Assembly: GCA_029939635.1 (NCBI GenBank)
Contig: JAOZSN010000117.1
Coordinates: forward strand, 1 to 9,582
DNA: 9,582 nucleotides
Reading direction: 5' to 3'
Origin: Deltaproteobacteria bacterium
GTDB taxonomy: Bacteria; Desulfobacterota; Desulfobulbia; Desulfobulbales; SURF-16
Each line of letters begins with the position of its first letter. Within the stretch, counting starts at the first letter, position 1. Below are positions 1 to 6,810 of this stretch, one piece after another. The translations under genes were made by a program, and so were the position numbers. The notes under the pieces were generated by a model. It saw only the letters and a program-made list of their open reading frames with translations. It was not told the origin of the DNA and did not search any database.

Positions 1-1
1 T

Positions 2-88
2 TTGGGCAAACATAAAATGGCGACTTATTTCAGGTCTCCTATTGACAACGCTACCGATATCTTAGCTACTGGATCTGCAAAAAACTAG
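2..88 (+). CDS. Possible 3' end of a hypothetical gene entering from the left
   Basis: A reading frame is open from the window edge to a TAG at 86-88, giving 28 residues ending in ATGSAKN. It would converge on the Uma2 gene, whose stop lies 21 nt further on. I do not recognise the peptide. An open frame of this length at an edge arises by chance fairly often, so this is only a possible gene tail. Confidence 0.25.
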   Translation: MGKHKMATYFRSPIDNATDILATGSAKN

Positions 89-109
89 AGCGGCTTAAAA
101 AGCAGACAT

Positions 110-649
110 TTACCATATCTTACTAAAATCAAAGAGAAAAACACACTCAGGCAGCGTGAACTCCACCTGTTCAGCATGAGCGTCACAAAGCTTTACATAT
201 CGACCTTCAGAGAGACGATAAACCTTGGCAATACTCTCTTGGGGGTCAACAATTATATAGTAATTAACCCCTTCTTGCTCATAGAGCTCATACTTAAGGT
301 TCTTATCGACCATTGCGGTTGATTTAGATAATATCTCAAAAATCATTTTCGGAGTTTTTTTGATATAGGCCTCAACCAAAGGCTTGTGACAAATAACCAA
401 ATTGTCTGGCTGAACAATGGTTTGCTCATCTATCTTCCAGTCTATGGGGAGCAGGGACTGGCAGGACTCACAATTCTCTAACGCCTCATCGAGATATCTA
501 GCAATCTTACTGCTGATGGCCTGATGCTTAATCAACGGTGATGGTGTCATGGCATAGGGCATCCCATAGATTAATTCCCAGCGCCCCTCCCATAAGAGGT
601 AATCTTCATAGGTGTAGTTGGGTAGGTACTTTCTTCTAGAGGCAGGCAT
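110..649 (-). CDS. Uma2 family (DUF820) putative endonuclease
   Basis: A 179-residue protein of typical length for the Uma2/DUF820 family, which has a PD-(D/E)XK nuclease-like fold. Family landmarks are visible in order: an N-terminal YEDYLLWE...WELIYG region (14-29), a PSP...HQ segment (36-43), QPDNLV with the putative acidic residue D82, FEILSKST with E105 (family form E-[IV]-L-S-x-S-T), and a DKNLKYELYEQEGV...YYIIVDP stretch (115-136). The ATG at 649 is preceded by AAGGGA about 6 nt upstream, which supports this start. The cellular role of Uma2 proteins is poorly known; the nuclease activity is inferred from the fold. It lies just downstream of a decayed tatC tail and an AAA+ ATPase, so it is probably part of the same accessory patch. 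No toxin or antitoxin partner is visible beside it. Confidence 0.85.
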   Translation of the reverse strand: MPASRRKYLPNYTYEDYLLWEGRWELIYGMPYAMTPSPLIKHQAISSKIARYLDEALENCESCQSLLPIDWKIDEQTIVQPDNLVICHKPLVEAYIKKTPKMIFEILSKSTAMVDKNLKYELYEQEGVNYYIIVDPQESIAKVYRLSEGRYVKLCDAHAEQVEFTLPECVFLFDFSKIW

Positions 650-757
650 TGCTTGTCCCTTTAGCTGATGACAAAAAGATGATTAACACTTTTCTAACTT
701 ACATTCTATTTTCACCCTATGCTCAGCCAGACAATATGTCAACACAGACTTGACCGA

Positions 758-919
758 TCACTTTTGCACTCCACCGTCCACATCCTCTACAAACCCTACA
801 AATCTCTTTTCACCAAACATCCACACCATCACAATACTGACCTCATTAAGCACCACCTAAGGCCCATCCATCAGGAGCTGACTAATGATGTCTGGGGTGG
901 GAGGTGCGGGGGGCGGCAA
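758..919 (-). pseudogene. Degenerate second copy of the tatC 3' end
   Basis: Read on the minus strand, this stretch encodes PDIISQLLMDGP, an in-frame TAG (857-859), then VVLNEVSIV, VWMFGEKRF and GFVE. It parallels PDIINQLLMAGPLVVLYEVSIV...VWMFGKKRFAGFVE at the end of the tatC gene at 2158-2912. A 1-bp insertion near the upstream end breaks the frame again, and the tail after GFVE differs before a TGA at 758-760. There is no start codon or N-terminal part, so it cannot make TatC. It begins exactly where the ATPase stop codon (920-922) ends. I read it as a relic left when the ATPase region was inserted into, or duplicated with, the tatC end. The plus-strand open frame at 719-925 is only its shadow. 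Confidence 0.8.
785..919. repeat. tatC-tail direct repeat, copy 1 (degenerate)
   Basis: Hand alignment to 2173-2307 gives roughly 80% identity over about 135 bp with one single-base indel, including the shared stretch accaaacatccacacc. The two copies are in the same orientation and bracket the ATPase gene. This copy carries the stop codon and the indel, so it is the decayed one. Confidence 0.8.
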
Positions 920-2080
920 CTATGATTCACAAGATAATACTGGTTGTCCGGGGACAAGATTACGCAGAAAATCCTCACATGGGATGCAATGAATATTATT
1001 AATAAATAAACGCTCATATCCACGGTAAAGCAGAATAGCTTGGGCCTCAGGGTAATCTTCTAAAAAGGCTGTAAGCCCCTTGAGCATTTTATTATTAATT
1101 TTCGCAGAATTTTTCACCTCCATGGCCCAGAAGGTATCTTTGCCATAGATGACAAAATCTACCTCAACCCCAGATTTTGTTCGCCAATAAGAAAGGTTGC
1201 ACGATTTGTCTCCATAGGCAATCCACCCTCTTAGGTGCTGGGCCACAAAACCTTCAAGGCAGGCACCATCAATTTCTTGGGGGCTATCAAGAGGGCCTGT
1301 TGGCCGTAATGATCGGAACACACCACTGTCAAAATAATAGAATTTAGGATGAGAAACAAGATGACGCTTGGCACGTCTGGAAAAGACAGGAACCAGGAAA
1401 GATAATAACAAATCATCAAGGACAGCTAGATAGTTATCTACAGTTTTTCGCTTAACCTGACACTCTCTTGCCACAGCAGATACGTTAAGGGTACTACCAT
1501 GAGAAAAGCTCACTGCCTCTAAAAAACGACTGAAGGCGCCAAGATTACGAACAACCCCCTCCATCTGAACCTCTTCTTTAAGATAAAGAGCGGCATAGGA
1601 GGAAAGAGTTTCTTGTGGGTCACTAGAACTAGTGACCAAAGGCACCAGACCAAACTGTAAACATTCTGCTAACGAGAACGCATCGCCAAGCTCAGCAGCC
1701 ATAAATGGATGCATTGTTTTGACAATTGCCCGCCCTGCCAAAAGGTCAACACCTGTTCTTTTTAATTTCCTGGCACTTGAGCCGGTGAGGACAAACTGTA
1801 AGCCGGCCTTTTCTTCAATTAACCCATGGACGACATCTAAAAGTTCTGGGACCTTTTGAACTTCATCAATGATGATAATCTTACCTTTACTGCCAAGAGC
1901 TACATCCCTTAACCGTTCAGGCCTAGCCGAGTATCTGCGAAAAGGTTCCGGCGCCAGCAGATCAATAACCACGGCATCAGGGTAATTTTGCCTGAGCCAG
2001 GTTGATTTCCCTGTCCCCCTTGGACCAAAGAGAAAATAACTTTGTGAGCTCCCCTCGAAAAAACGACTTATCGATTCCAT
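920..2080 (-). CDS. AAA+ ATPase with C-terminal DUF4143 domain
   Basis: A 386-residue ATPase of the AAA_14/DUF4143 type, full length for the family. The Walker A motif GPRGTGKS is at 19-26, Walker B IIIIDEVQ at 68-75 (D72, E73), and a sensor-like LTGSSARKL at 98-106. The middle has a helix-turn-helix-like stretch (about 199-230; SAVARECQVKRKTVDNYLAVLDD). The C-terminal part has WRTKSGVEVDFV (299-310) and MEVK (320-323), matching the E-x-D...ExK pattern of a PD-(D/E)XK-like fold. The start is well supported: AGGAGG lies 5 nt before the ATG. Proteins of this type are common, patchily distributed and mostly uncharacterised; a nucleic-acid role is plausible but unproven. Its stop codon touches a decayed tatC tail and its start is 77 nt from the real tatC stop, so it appears to be an insertion at the end of tatC. 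Confidence 0.9.
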   Translation of the reverse strand: MESISRFFEGSSQSYFLFGPRGTGKSTWLRQNYPDAVVIDLLAPEPFRRYSARPERLRDVALGSKGKIIIIDEVQKVPELLDVVHGLIEEKAGLQFVLTGSSARKLKRTGVDLLAGRAIVKTMHPFMAAELGDAFSLAECLQFGLVPLVTSSSDPQETLSSYAALYLKEEVQMEGVVRNLGAFSRFLEAVSFSHGSTLNVSAVARECQVKRKTVDNYLAVLDDLLLSFLVPVFSRRAKRHLVSHPKFYYFDSGVFRSLRPTGPLDSPQEIDGACLEGFVAQHLRGWIAYGDKSCNLSYWRTKSGVEVDFVIYGKDTFWAMEVKNSAKINNKMLKGLTAFLEDYPEAQAILLYRGYERLFINNIHCIPCEDFLRNLVPGQPVLSCES

Positions 2081-2085
2081 TTACG

Positions 2086-2091
2086 CCTCCT
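2086..2091 (-). promoter_or_regulatory. Consensus ribosome binding site of the ATPase
   Basis: AGGAGG on the minus strand, 5 nt from the ATG at 2080. It is a perfect Shine-Dalgarno core and fixes the ATPase start. It sits in the 77-nt gap after the tatC stop, so the ATPase can be translated from tatC read-through transcripts. Confidence 0.75.
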
Positions 2092-2157
2092 TTTTTGCAT
2101 CTCAAGCGCAACATATCACATCATCCAGGACCTAGCAAGAGGCCCAGCGAGTCGACA

Positions 2158-2912
2158 TCACGAATCCTGACTCTCCACAAACCCAGCAAACCTCTTTTTA
2201 CCAAACATCCACACCGCCACAATACTAACCTCATACAACACCACTAAAGGCCCTGCCATGAGAAGCTGGTTAATGATATCTGGAGTGGGGGTGAGGATGG
2301 CGGCAATGACAAAAGAGATAAGGAAGGCGTATTTACGATTTGTCCGCAGGAAGGGACCGTCCACAATGCCCATCTTGGCCAGTAATACTATGGCTACCGG
2401 GAGCTCAAATATGGCACCAAAAGCAATGAGTAGGCGTAGTGCGAGGGAGAAGTACTCTTTTACGGTGGGGGCAGCTTGCAGAAAATCAGTGGAGTAGCCC
2501 ATGAGAAACTTGAAGGCTGGGGGAAAAACAAAATAATAGCCAAAGGCAGCGCCGCCTATAAAACAAAAAGAAGAGAGGGTGACAAAAGGAATGGCCAACC
2601 GTTTTTCATGTGTATACAGGCCTGGGGCAACAAAGTCCCAAATCTGCAACAGGATGACTGGAGAGGCAAGGAGAAGCCCACAGGTGAGGGCTAATTTTAG
2701 GTAAAAAAAAAGGCCTCCTGGTAGGAGATAAAAATAAGGCTGGCACCTTCTGGTAAGACCTCAAAAAGAGGTTTAAAAAACCAATCACCAATGGGGTCGA
2801 TGAAATAATAGGAGACAGAAAAACCAACAATCACGGCCAGCAGGCTCCGAACCAAACTTTTACGCAGATCCGTCAAGTGGCCAGTAAGGGCCTGTTGTTC
2901 CATATCTTCCAT
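2158..2912 (-). CDS. tatC: TatC, twin-arginine translocase subunit, with a frame break at a T9 run
   Basis: TatC is the multi-spanning inner-membrane receptor for twin-arginine signal peptides. The first frame (start 2912) gives 71 residues: a TatC-type N-terminus LTGHLTDLRKSLVRSL, a first membrane segment, then EGASLIF and EAFFFT before a stop at 2697-2699. The second frame resumes within the same T run and continues YLKLALTCGLLLASP, QIWDFVAPGLYTHEKR, more membrane helices, LTPTPDIINQLLMAGPLVVLYE and a stop at 2158. Joined by a -1 shift at the nine T (2703-2711) it makes about 251 residues, close to the usual TatC size, with no other lesion. So either the sequence lacks one base, the gene is phase-variable or broken, or slippage rescues it. 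An in-frame ATG at 2903 is an alternative start. No tatA or tatB is adjacent. Confidence 0.85.
2173..2307. repeat. tatC-tail direct repeat, copy 2 (intact, inside tatC)
   Basis: This is the 3' end of tatC, encoding TPTPDII through GFVE on the minus strand. It aligns with 785-919 with about 80% identity by eye and in the same orientation. Because this copy keeps its reading frame, it is the functional one. Confidence 0.8.
2703..2711 (-). other. Slippery homopolymer (T9 in the coding strand) at the tatC frame break
   Basis: The coding strand reads GAG GCC TTT TTT TTT ACC TAA. Moving back one base gives TTT TTT TTT TAC CTA AAA, which matches the usual TatC EAFFxYLK pattern in length. Runs of nine or more A or T are known substrates for polymerase slippage, and U-UUU-UUU fits the -1 ribosomal slippery heptamer form. 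Whether either happens here is inference. Confidence 0.6.
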
Positions 2913-2970
2913 AAATACAGTTGCCTGTCTCAGGTTTTCAGTTTCAAGTTAACCACAAAAATAAAAAACC

Positions 2971-2999
2971 ATACTACCCAGAACCGTTCTACGGGTCAA
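2971..2999 (-). promoter_or_regulatory. Putative sigma-70 promoter of tatC
   Basis: On the minus strand, a -35 box TTGACC (2999-2994; five of six consensus) is separated by 17 nt from a -10 box TAGTAT (2976-2971; four of six). It would start transcripts near 2964, leaving a leader of about 50 nt before the tatC ATG. It lies in the 221-bp gap after the cyclo-ligase gene, in which I see no gene. Confidence 0.45.
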
Positions 3000-3133
3000 C
3001 GAAATAAGACCTAACACCTTTGACGGTAATATTTAGGAACGGCACAAGTGCCTTGGTGCTTATTGCAATTCTGTTCTTTCATTATTTGATTTTTGGCTCC
3101 TTCTTTTTCAAGACAGCTTTACAGAGTAAGGCA

Positions 3134-3865
3134 CTAGGAACCATGATGGAGTTGGCGAAGCTCAGCCAGCTTCCAGAGCAGATCAAGCTTACGAATTTTT
3201 TTCTCTGCTAAGGCGTCCCAATAGATCTTCAGGGCTTCCGTACTGCCAGCAAAAGAATACTCTTGGTTCACACTCACGGCAAAGTCAAGCACCACATCCC
3301 ATGCTGCCATAGGTATCTCTTCTTTACACACCTGCTCAGCTGTTACCAGCCCTGCGGTTTTACAAGAAGCCGTGAGCCCGCTATATTCTGCAAGAATCCC
3401 CAAGGCTAGATCAAAAAAACCAGAGCCATCACCCAGCCGTCTGCCCTGCTCATCAACGGCCACAACATCGGTCAATGCCAGATCAATACCCAGGGAGGCA
3501 ATTTCAGCCTCAGCTAACTGCGTACCATGACCTTCCACTCCTTTCAACAAAACAGCATAGGGCAAATCCTTAAACGGCACGGTATAGGGCTTAAAAAGAA
3601 AAAACCCGCTTTTTAAGGCAGGTGATGGCATACAGAGTTGCTTCCCATCTAACAGGCAATTTATCCTGACCTGATGCAGGGCAACAGCACCATCAACATA
3701 AACAACGGTGCTCTGGCGATATATATCTGTACGACGCAGGGCCTGGGCCAATTTTCCGGCGGCAGGACAGGATTGATCGACATAGAGCTGGCGCAGCTCT
3801 TCCTTCTTCTTGGCAATAACACTCATGGACAAATTAGACACAATATCAATAGGGGAAGTCAGCAC
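3134..3865 (-). CDS. 5-formyltetrahydrofolate cyclo-ligase family protein (MTHFSD-like)
   Basis: This family converts 5-formyltetrahydrofolate to 5,10-methenyltetrahydrofolate with ATP. Counting from the GTG at 3865 (243 residues), visible landmarks are KKKEELRQ (19-26, N-terminal basic helix), MPSPALKSGFFLF (79-91), IDLALTDVVAVDEQG (127-141) and GRRLGDGSGFFDLAL (141-155), the counterpart of the G-x-R-x-G-x-G-x-G-Y-Y-D signature. The PSPxLKxGFF block and GDGSGFFDL form look closer to MTHFSD-like relatives than to classical YgfA, so the exact substrate is uncertain. The start is also uncertain: GTG at 3865 lies 9 nt after the upstream carboxypeptidase stop, while ATG at 3826 (MSVIAKKK) is an alternative; neither has a strong ribosome site. 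It is probably co-transcribed with the carboxypeptidase. Confidence 0.75.
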   Translation of the reverse strand: MLTSPIDIVSNLSMSVIAKKKEELRQLYVDQSCPAAGKLAQALRRTDIYRQSTVVYVDGAVALHQVRINCLLDGKQLCMPSPALKSGFFLFKPYTVPFKDLPYAVLLKGVEGHGTQLAEAEIASLGIDLALTDVVAVDEQGRRLGDGSGFFDLALGILAEYSGLTASCKTAGLVTAEQVCKEEIPMAAWDVVLDFAVSVNQEYSFAGSTEALKIYWDALAEKKIRKLDLLWKLAELRQLHHGS

Positions 3866-3874
3866 AGGCTAAGA

Positions 3875-5077
3875 TCAAAAGATGGCCCGCTTATAGATGG
3901 AGGAAAGAACGGAAGCGGACGAAGAGGAAGAAAATGGCCTCGACACCAGACTGGCCCTGGCGGTAGCGCTATTCTGCCTGGAAAGGCTGGCAACCTGAGC
4001 AACAGAGGTAAACTTTTGCTGTTGATCATCCTGATGTTTGGCGAGCACGAGCTGATCTTGGCGATCTTTTTGCTGGGCGGCTGCCAGCACACGCTTACGA
4101 GCAAAACCATGTTCAACCAGGCGACTAATATCATCCCACATGGTCTCACTACCCATAATGGCCACAGTAATCTCGTCATTTCCCCGGGCAAACTGGCCAA
4201 CATAGGTCTGACGGGCAGCATGGGTGTAACCGGTCTTACCTCCCACCGCTCCCTTAATCTGCCACATGGCCTTATTATGGTTACTCAAGGTGCCACCGTA
4301 GCGCGTACGCACCCGCGATTTACGCACGCGGCTAGCAAACTCTTCATCACGCATGGCACTGCTAAAAATAGTGGCCAAATCACGCACTGTGGAGCGCTGC
4401 CCCCGTGAGGTCAGACCAGTAGCAGTCTTGCAGACAGTGGAACGTGCCCCGAGTTGCTTGGCCTTATGGGTCATAAGCTTGGCAAAGGTGCGCTCAGAGC
4501 CAGCTACTTTCTCGGCCAGAGCCACTGAGGCATCATTGGCAGAGGACAACAAAACAGCATTGATGAGATCATCTGCAGCGTATTGTTTGCCCTTGCGCAG
4601 ATAAATTTTTGAACGCGGCATGCGGGAGGCCTTATTGCTCACCTTGACCTTGGTGCCATCCCGCAATGATTTCATGGCAATCAGACCAGTAAGCACCTTA
4701 ATGGTGGAGGCAGGCTGGGCTGGCCGGTCAGGCTTGTGGGCATAGAGTACCTGACCTGTCTCGGCATCCATAATTATGGCACTGCGTGAAGAGAGTTTTC
4801 TGCGCAGCTTGGTAGGCGAGAGAATAGCCGAAGTTCGCGCTGAGGTGGTGCGGATAGCCGAGGGTCGTTTTTTGCCGGCAACAGTGAGTTTTTTGGCAGA
4901 ACTACGATGAGATAGCGTTTGGGGCTGAACACGGGCACGATGGTTTGCACTGTAAGACCGTTTGGCTACTGTTGTTATGGCAGCACTGCCCACCGTAAGC
5001 GGGCTTGCCAAACAGAGATCCCCGATCATGCAAAACGCAGCAAGGAAAAGAGTGAGCAGAAAAAAAATACGTGTCAT
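3875..5077 (-). CDS. D-alanyl-D-alanine carboxypeptidase, S11 penicillin-binding protein
   Basis: A periplasmic serine enzyme that trims the terminal D-Ala from peptidoglycan pentapeptides (or acts as an endopeptidase). From the ATG at 5077 it has 400 residues. A signal peptide is clear (MTRIFFLL hydrophobic core, likely cleavage after LCLA near 24). All three S11 motifs are present: SxxK as S124-T-I-K127, SxN as S179-A-N181, and KTG at 281-283. Between the signal peptide and the catalytic domain (about 36-98) lies a low-complexity, very basic Ser/Thr/Arg/Lys linker, and the C-terminus (about 333-400) is Gln- and then Ser-rich. The classical membrane-anchoring C-terminal helix of PBP5/6 is not evident. 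The frame extends upstream to 5146, but the leader MTRIFF and a GAG-type ribosome site favour 5077. Confidence 0.9.
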   Translation of the reverse strand: MTRIFFLLTLFLAAFCMIGDLCLASPLTVGSAAITTVAKRSYSANHRARVQPQTLSHRSSAKKLTVAGKKRPSAIRTTSARTSAILSPTKLRRKLSSRSAIIMDAETGQVLYAHKPDRPAQPASTIKVLTGLIAMKSLRDGTKVKVSNKASRMPRSKIYLRKGKQYAADDLINAVLLSSANDASVALAEKVAGSERTFAKLMTHKAKQLGARSTVCKTATGLTSRGQRSTVRDLATIFSSAMRDEEFASRVRKSRVRTRYGGTLSNHNKAMWQIKGAVGGKTGYTHAARQTYVGQFARGNDEITVAIMGSETMWDDISRLVEHGFARKRVLAAAQQKDRQDQLVLAKHQDDQQQKFTSVAQVASLSRQNSATARASLVSRPFSSSSSASVLSSIYKRAIF

Positions 5078-5117
5078 GATAAGCTCAAAACAGAAAAAAT
5101 TATTGTCTTTTTTTGTT

Positions 5118-5146
5118 AGTATATTGGTATAACAACGAAAAAACAA
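5118..5146 (-). promoter_or_regulatory. Putative sigma-70 promoter of the carboxypeptidase gene
   Basis: On the minus strand TTGTTT (5146-5141) and TATACT (5123-5118) are separated by 17 nt; the -10 matches five of six consensus bases, the -35 only three. The predicted start near 5111 gives a 34-nt leader to the ATG at 5077. It lies in the 92-bp divergent gap shared with ogt, whose own promoter I could not place with confidence. Confidence 0.4.
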
Positions 5147-5169
5147 GCATTTTCATCACAAGAGAAACT

Positions 5170-5718
5170 ATGACACCTCTGTTCCCCAGCCAACCTGTGG
5201 CTTCAATTTATTTTTTCACGATGCAACTAGGCAGCTATCCCCTTTATATCATGGGTAAAAATGATAAAATCATTCACCTGACCTTTAATCGACAACACCA
5301 TGAACAGCTGTGCAGCCGCTACCCACACAGCCCAACCCCAGCAACAACACAGGTTGACAGCCTGGCACAAATTGTTCAGCATGCCATTAATGCTGAGACT
5401 AACACCACCTTCCCGGCCGACTCTCCTTTTATTGCAGCAGGTAGCAAATTTCAACAACAGGTATGGCAACAGATCAGCCTCATCCCCCGCAGGCTCACTC
5501 TCACCTATGGACAACTCGCCAACCGTATAGGAAACCCCAAAGCTTACCGAGCGGTTGGCCAGGCGTGTAACCGCAACCCATTAGGTATACTCATCCCCTG
5601 TCATCGGGTCGTAGCCAAGAATGGTTTGGGAGGTTTTGCCGGGGGAGGGGAAGTAAAACGCTGGTTACTTACAGGAGAAAACAAAAATAAGAAATTCATC
5701 CTTCGCACCCTAGAGTAA
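5170..5718 (+). CDS. ogt: Methylated-DNA--[protein]-cysteine S-methyltransferase
   Basis: A suicide DNA-repair protein that moves the alkyl group from O6-alkylguanine to its own cysteine. From the ATG at 5170 it has 182 residues, the usual size for Ogt/MGMT. The active site I-PCHRVV is at 142-148 with the acceptor C144. The DNA-binding part has LTYGQLANRIGNPKAYRAVG (111-130) with the arginine-finger candidate R127, the NRNP turn (134-137), and GLGGFAGG (152-159) followed by K163 and W165 LLTGE. The frame is open upstream to a TTG at 5113, but that would add residues not typical of the family, and 5170 has AAGAGA just before it. It is the only certain plus-strand gene here. Its last 9 bases overlap the end of the convergent cheB. 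It could equally be called Ada-C-like or MGMT. Confidence 0.92.
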   Translation: MTPLFPSQPVASIYFFTMQLGSYPLYIMGKNDKIIHLTFNRQHHEQLCSRYPHSPTPATTQVDSLAQIVQHAINAETNTTFPADSPFIAAGSKFQQQVWQQISLIPRRLTLTYGQLANRIGNPKAYRAVGQACNRNPLGILIPCHRVVAKNGLGGFAGGGEVKRWLLTGENKNKKFILRTLE

Positions 5719-6753
5719 ATCAAGAATCCCCTGACTGATCTTGCTTAAGGGAAGCACCTGATCAACACCGCCAGCAGCAATGGCCTCCTTGGGCATACCA
5801 AAAACAACACAGCTCTTTTCATCCTGGGCAATGGTCTTGGCACCGGCCTCCTTCATCTTCATCATGCCTTGGGCTCCATCTTTACCCATACCTGTAAGGA
5901 TGACACCAACAACATTGGCCCCACCAAAGGCAGCCACTGAATTAAAAAGGACATCCACCGCTGGTCGCTGGTGGCATACCAAAGGGCCATCTTTCACATT
6001 GACATAATAACGGGCTCCACTACGCCGCATGACCATATGGAAATTGCCGGGAGCAAGGAGAGCCTGACCAGGAATAACAGAATCACCGTCCTCGGCCTCC
6101 TTAACCCGAAAAGCACAGAGGCTATTGAGTCGGGCTGCAAATTTACCAGTAAAGGTGGCTGGCATATGTTGGACAATCATGATACCGGGAATAGTGGCAG
6201 GAAGCCGAACCAACACATCCTTTAAGGCCTCGGTACCACCAGTGGAGGCACCAATGGCAATAATTTTATTGGTGGAGGATGTAAGGGCACGTTTAGGCAG
6301 ATTTAACTGACTGGTCACGGGCCTACGAGCGGCCATATCGGCCAGACGTTTGACAACATTTACCCGAGCCGCCGCCCTGATCTTTTCAGCCAACTGCACG
6401 GCCATATCCCCGACAGAATACGCACTACCAGGCTTAGCCACCACATCAACGGCACCAATATCCATGGCCTCCATGGCAACATCACTGCCAGCCTTACTCA
6501 AAGAACTGACGATGATCACCGGCAAGGGAAAATGCTTCATCAGTTTACGCAGAAAAGTAAGGCCATCCATGCGCGGCATTTCAATATCAAGGGTGATCAC
6601 ATCAGGCTTTAACTTAACGATCTGTTCCCTGGCCACATACGGATCAGGAGCAGTGCCCACCACTTCAATCTCCGCCTCACGGGCTAACTCTTCCGTAAAA
6701 ACCTTCCGCACCACCGCAGAATCATCGACAACCAAGACACGAATTTTAGCCAT
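5710..6753 (-). CDS. cheB: CheB, chemotaxis protein-glutamate methylesterase/deamidase
   Basis: CheB removes methyl groups from chemoreceptors, and deamidates them, when phosphorylated by CheA. From the ATG at 6753 it has 347 residues. The N-terminal receiver has D10-D11, the phosphoacceptor D56 in TLDIEMPRMDG, and K107 in AKPGS. A linker (about 130-162) leads to the catalytic domain with S170 in GASTGG, H196 in VQHMP and D292 in GMGKDG, the complete Ser-His-Asp triad. AAGGG lies 7 nt before the 6753 ATG, so this start is preferred over the upstream TTG at 6774. It is the last gene of the che block, 76 nt after the HDOD gene, and it overlaps convergent ogt by 9 nt. Confidence 0.96.
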   Translation of the reverse strand: MAKIRVLVVDDSAVVRKVFTEELAREAEIEVVGTAPDPYVAREQIVKLKPDVITLDIEMPRMDGLTFLRKLMKHFPLPVIIVSSLSKAGSDVAMEAMDIGAVDVVAKPGSAYSVGDMAVQLAEKIRAAARVNVVKRLADMAARRPVTSQLNLPKRALTSSTNKIIAIGASTGGTEALKDVLVRLPATIPGIMIVQHMPATFTGKFAARLNSLCAFRVKEAEDGDSVIPGQALLAPGNFHMVMRRSGARYYVNVKDGPLVCHQRPAVDVLFNSVAAFGGANVVGVILTGMGKDGAQGMMKMKEAGAKTIAQDEKSCVVFGMPKEAIAAGGVDQVLPLSKISQGILDLL

Positions 6754-6810
6754 AAGAAAACCCTTCACAAGCAAAATCTAAAATAAAAGAAGGTACCTAA
6801 ATAATACGGA

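Noticed and set aside
719..925. Plus-strand 68-residue open frame with a start codon
   Set aside because: It is the complement of the decayed tatC tail and resembles the plus-strand shadow of real tatC at 2002-2247; the His-rich peptide is a by-product of the opposite strand.
785..2307. Insertion sequence or composite transposon bounded by the 135-bp repeats
   Set aside because: No transposase, no terminal inverted repeats and no short target-site duplication; the repeats are gene tails in direct orientation.
2606..2830. 74-residue minus-strand frame crossing the tatC break
   Set aside because: It is the third frame of tatC; the protein reads unlike any TatC segment, and the other two frames explain the gene.
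3042..3053. Short inverted repeat ggcac-aa-gtgcc after the cyclo-ligase gene as a terminator
   Set aside because: The stem is 4-5 bp with almost no loop and no following U-tract in the minus direction; too weak to call.
3674..4408. Plus-strand 244-residue open frame
   Set aside because: It runs antisense across two well-supported genes (carboxypeptidase with all S11 motifs and the cyclo-ligase) and shows no recognisable domain.
6350..6781. Plus-strand 143-residue open frame opposite cheB
   Set aside because: Low-complexity Ser/Thr/Ala product antisense to the conserved CheB receiver domain; typical shadow frame.
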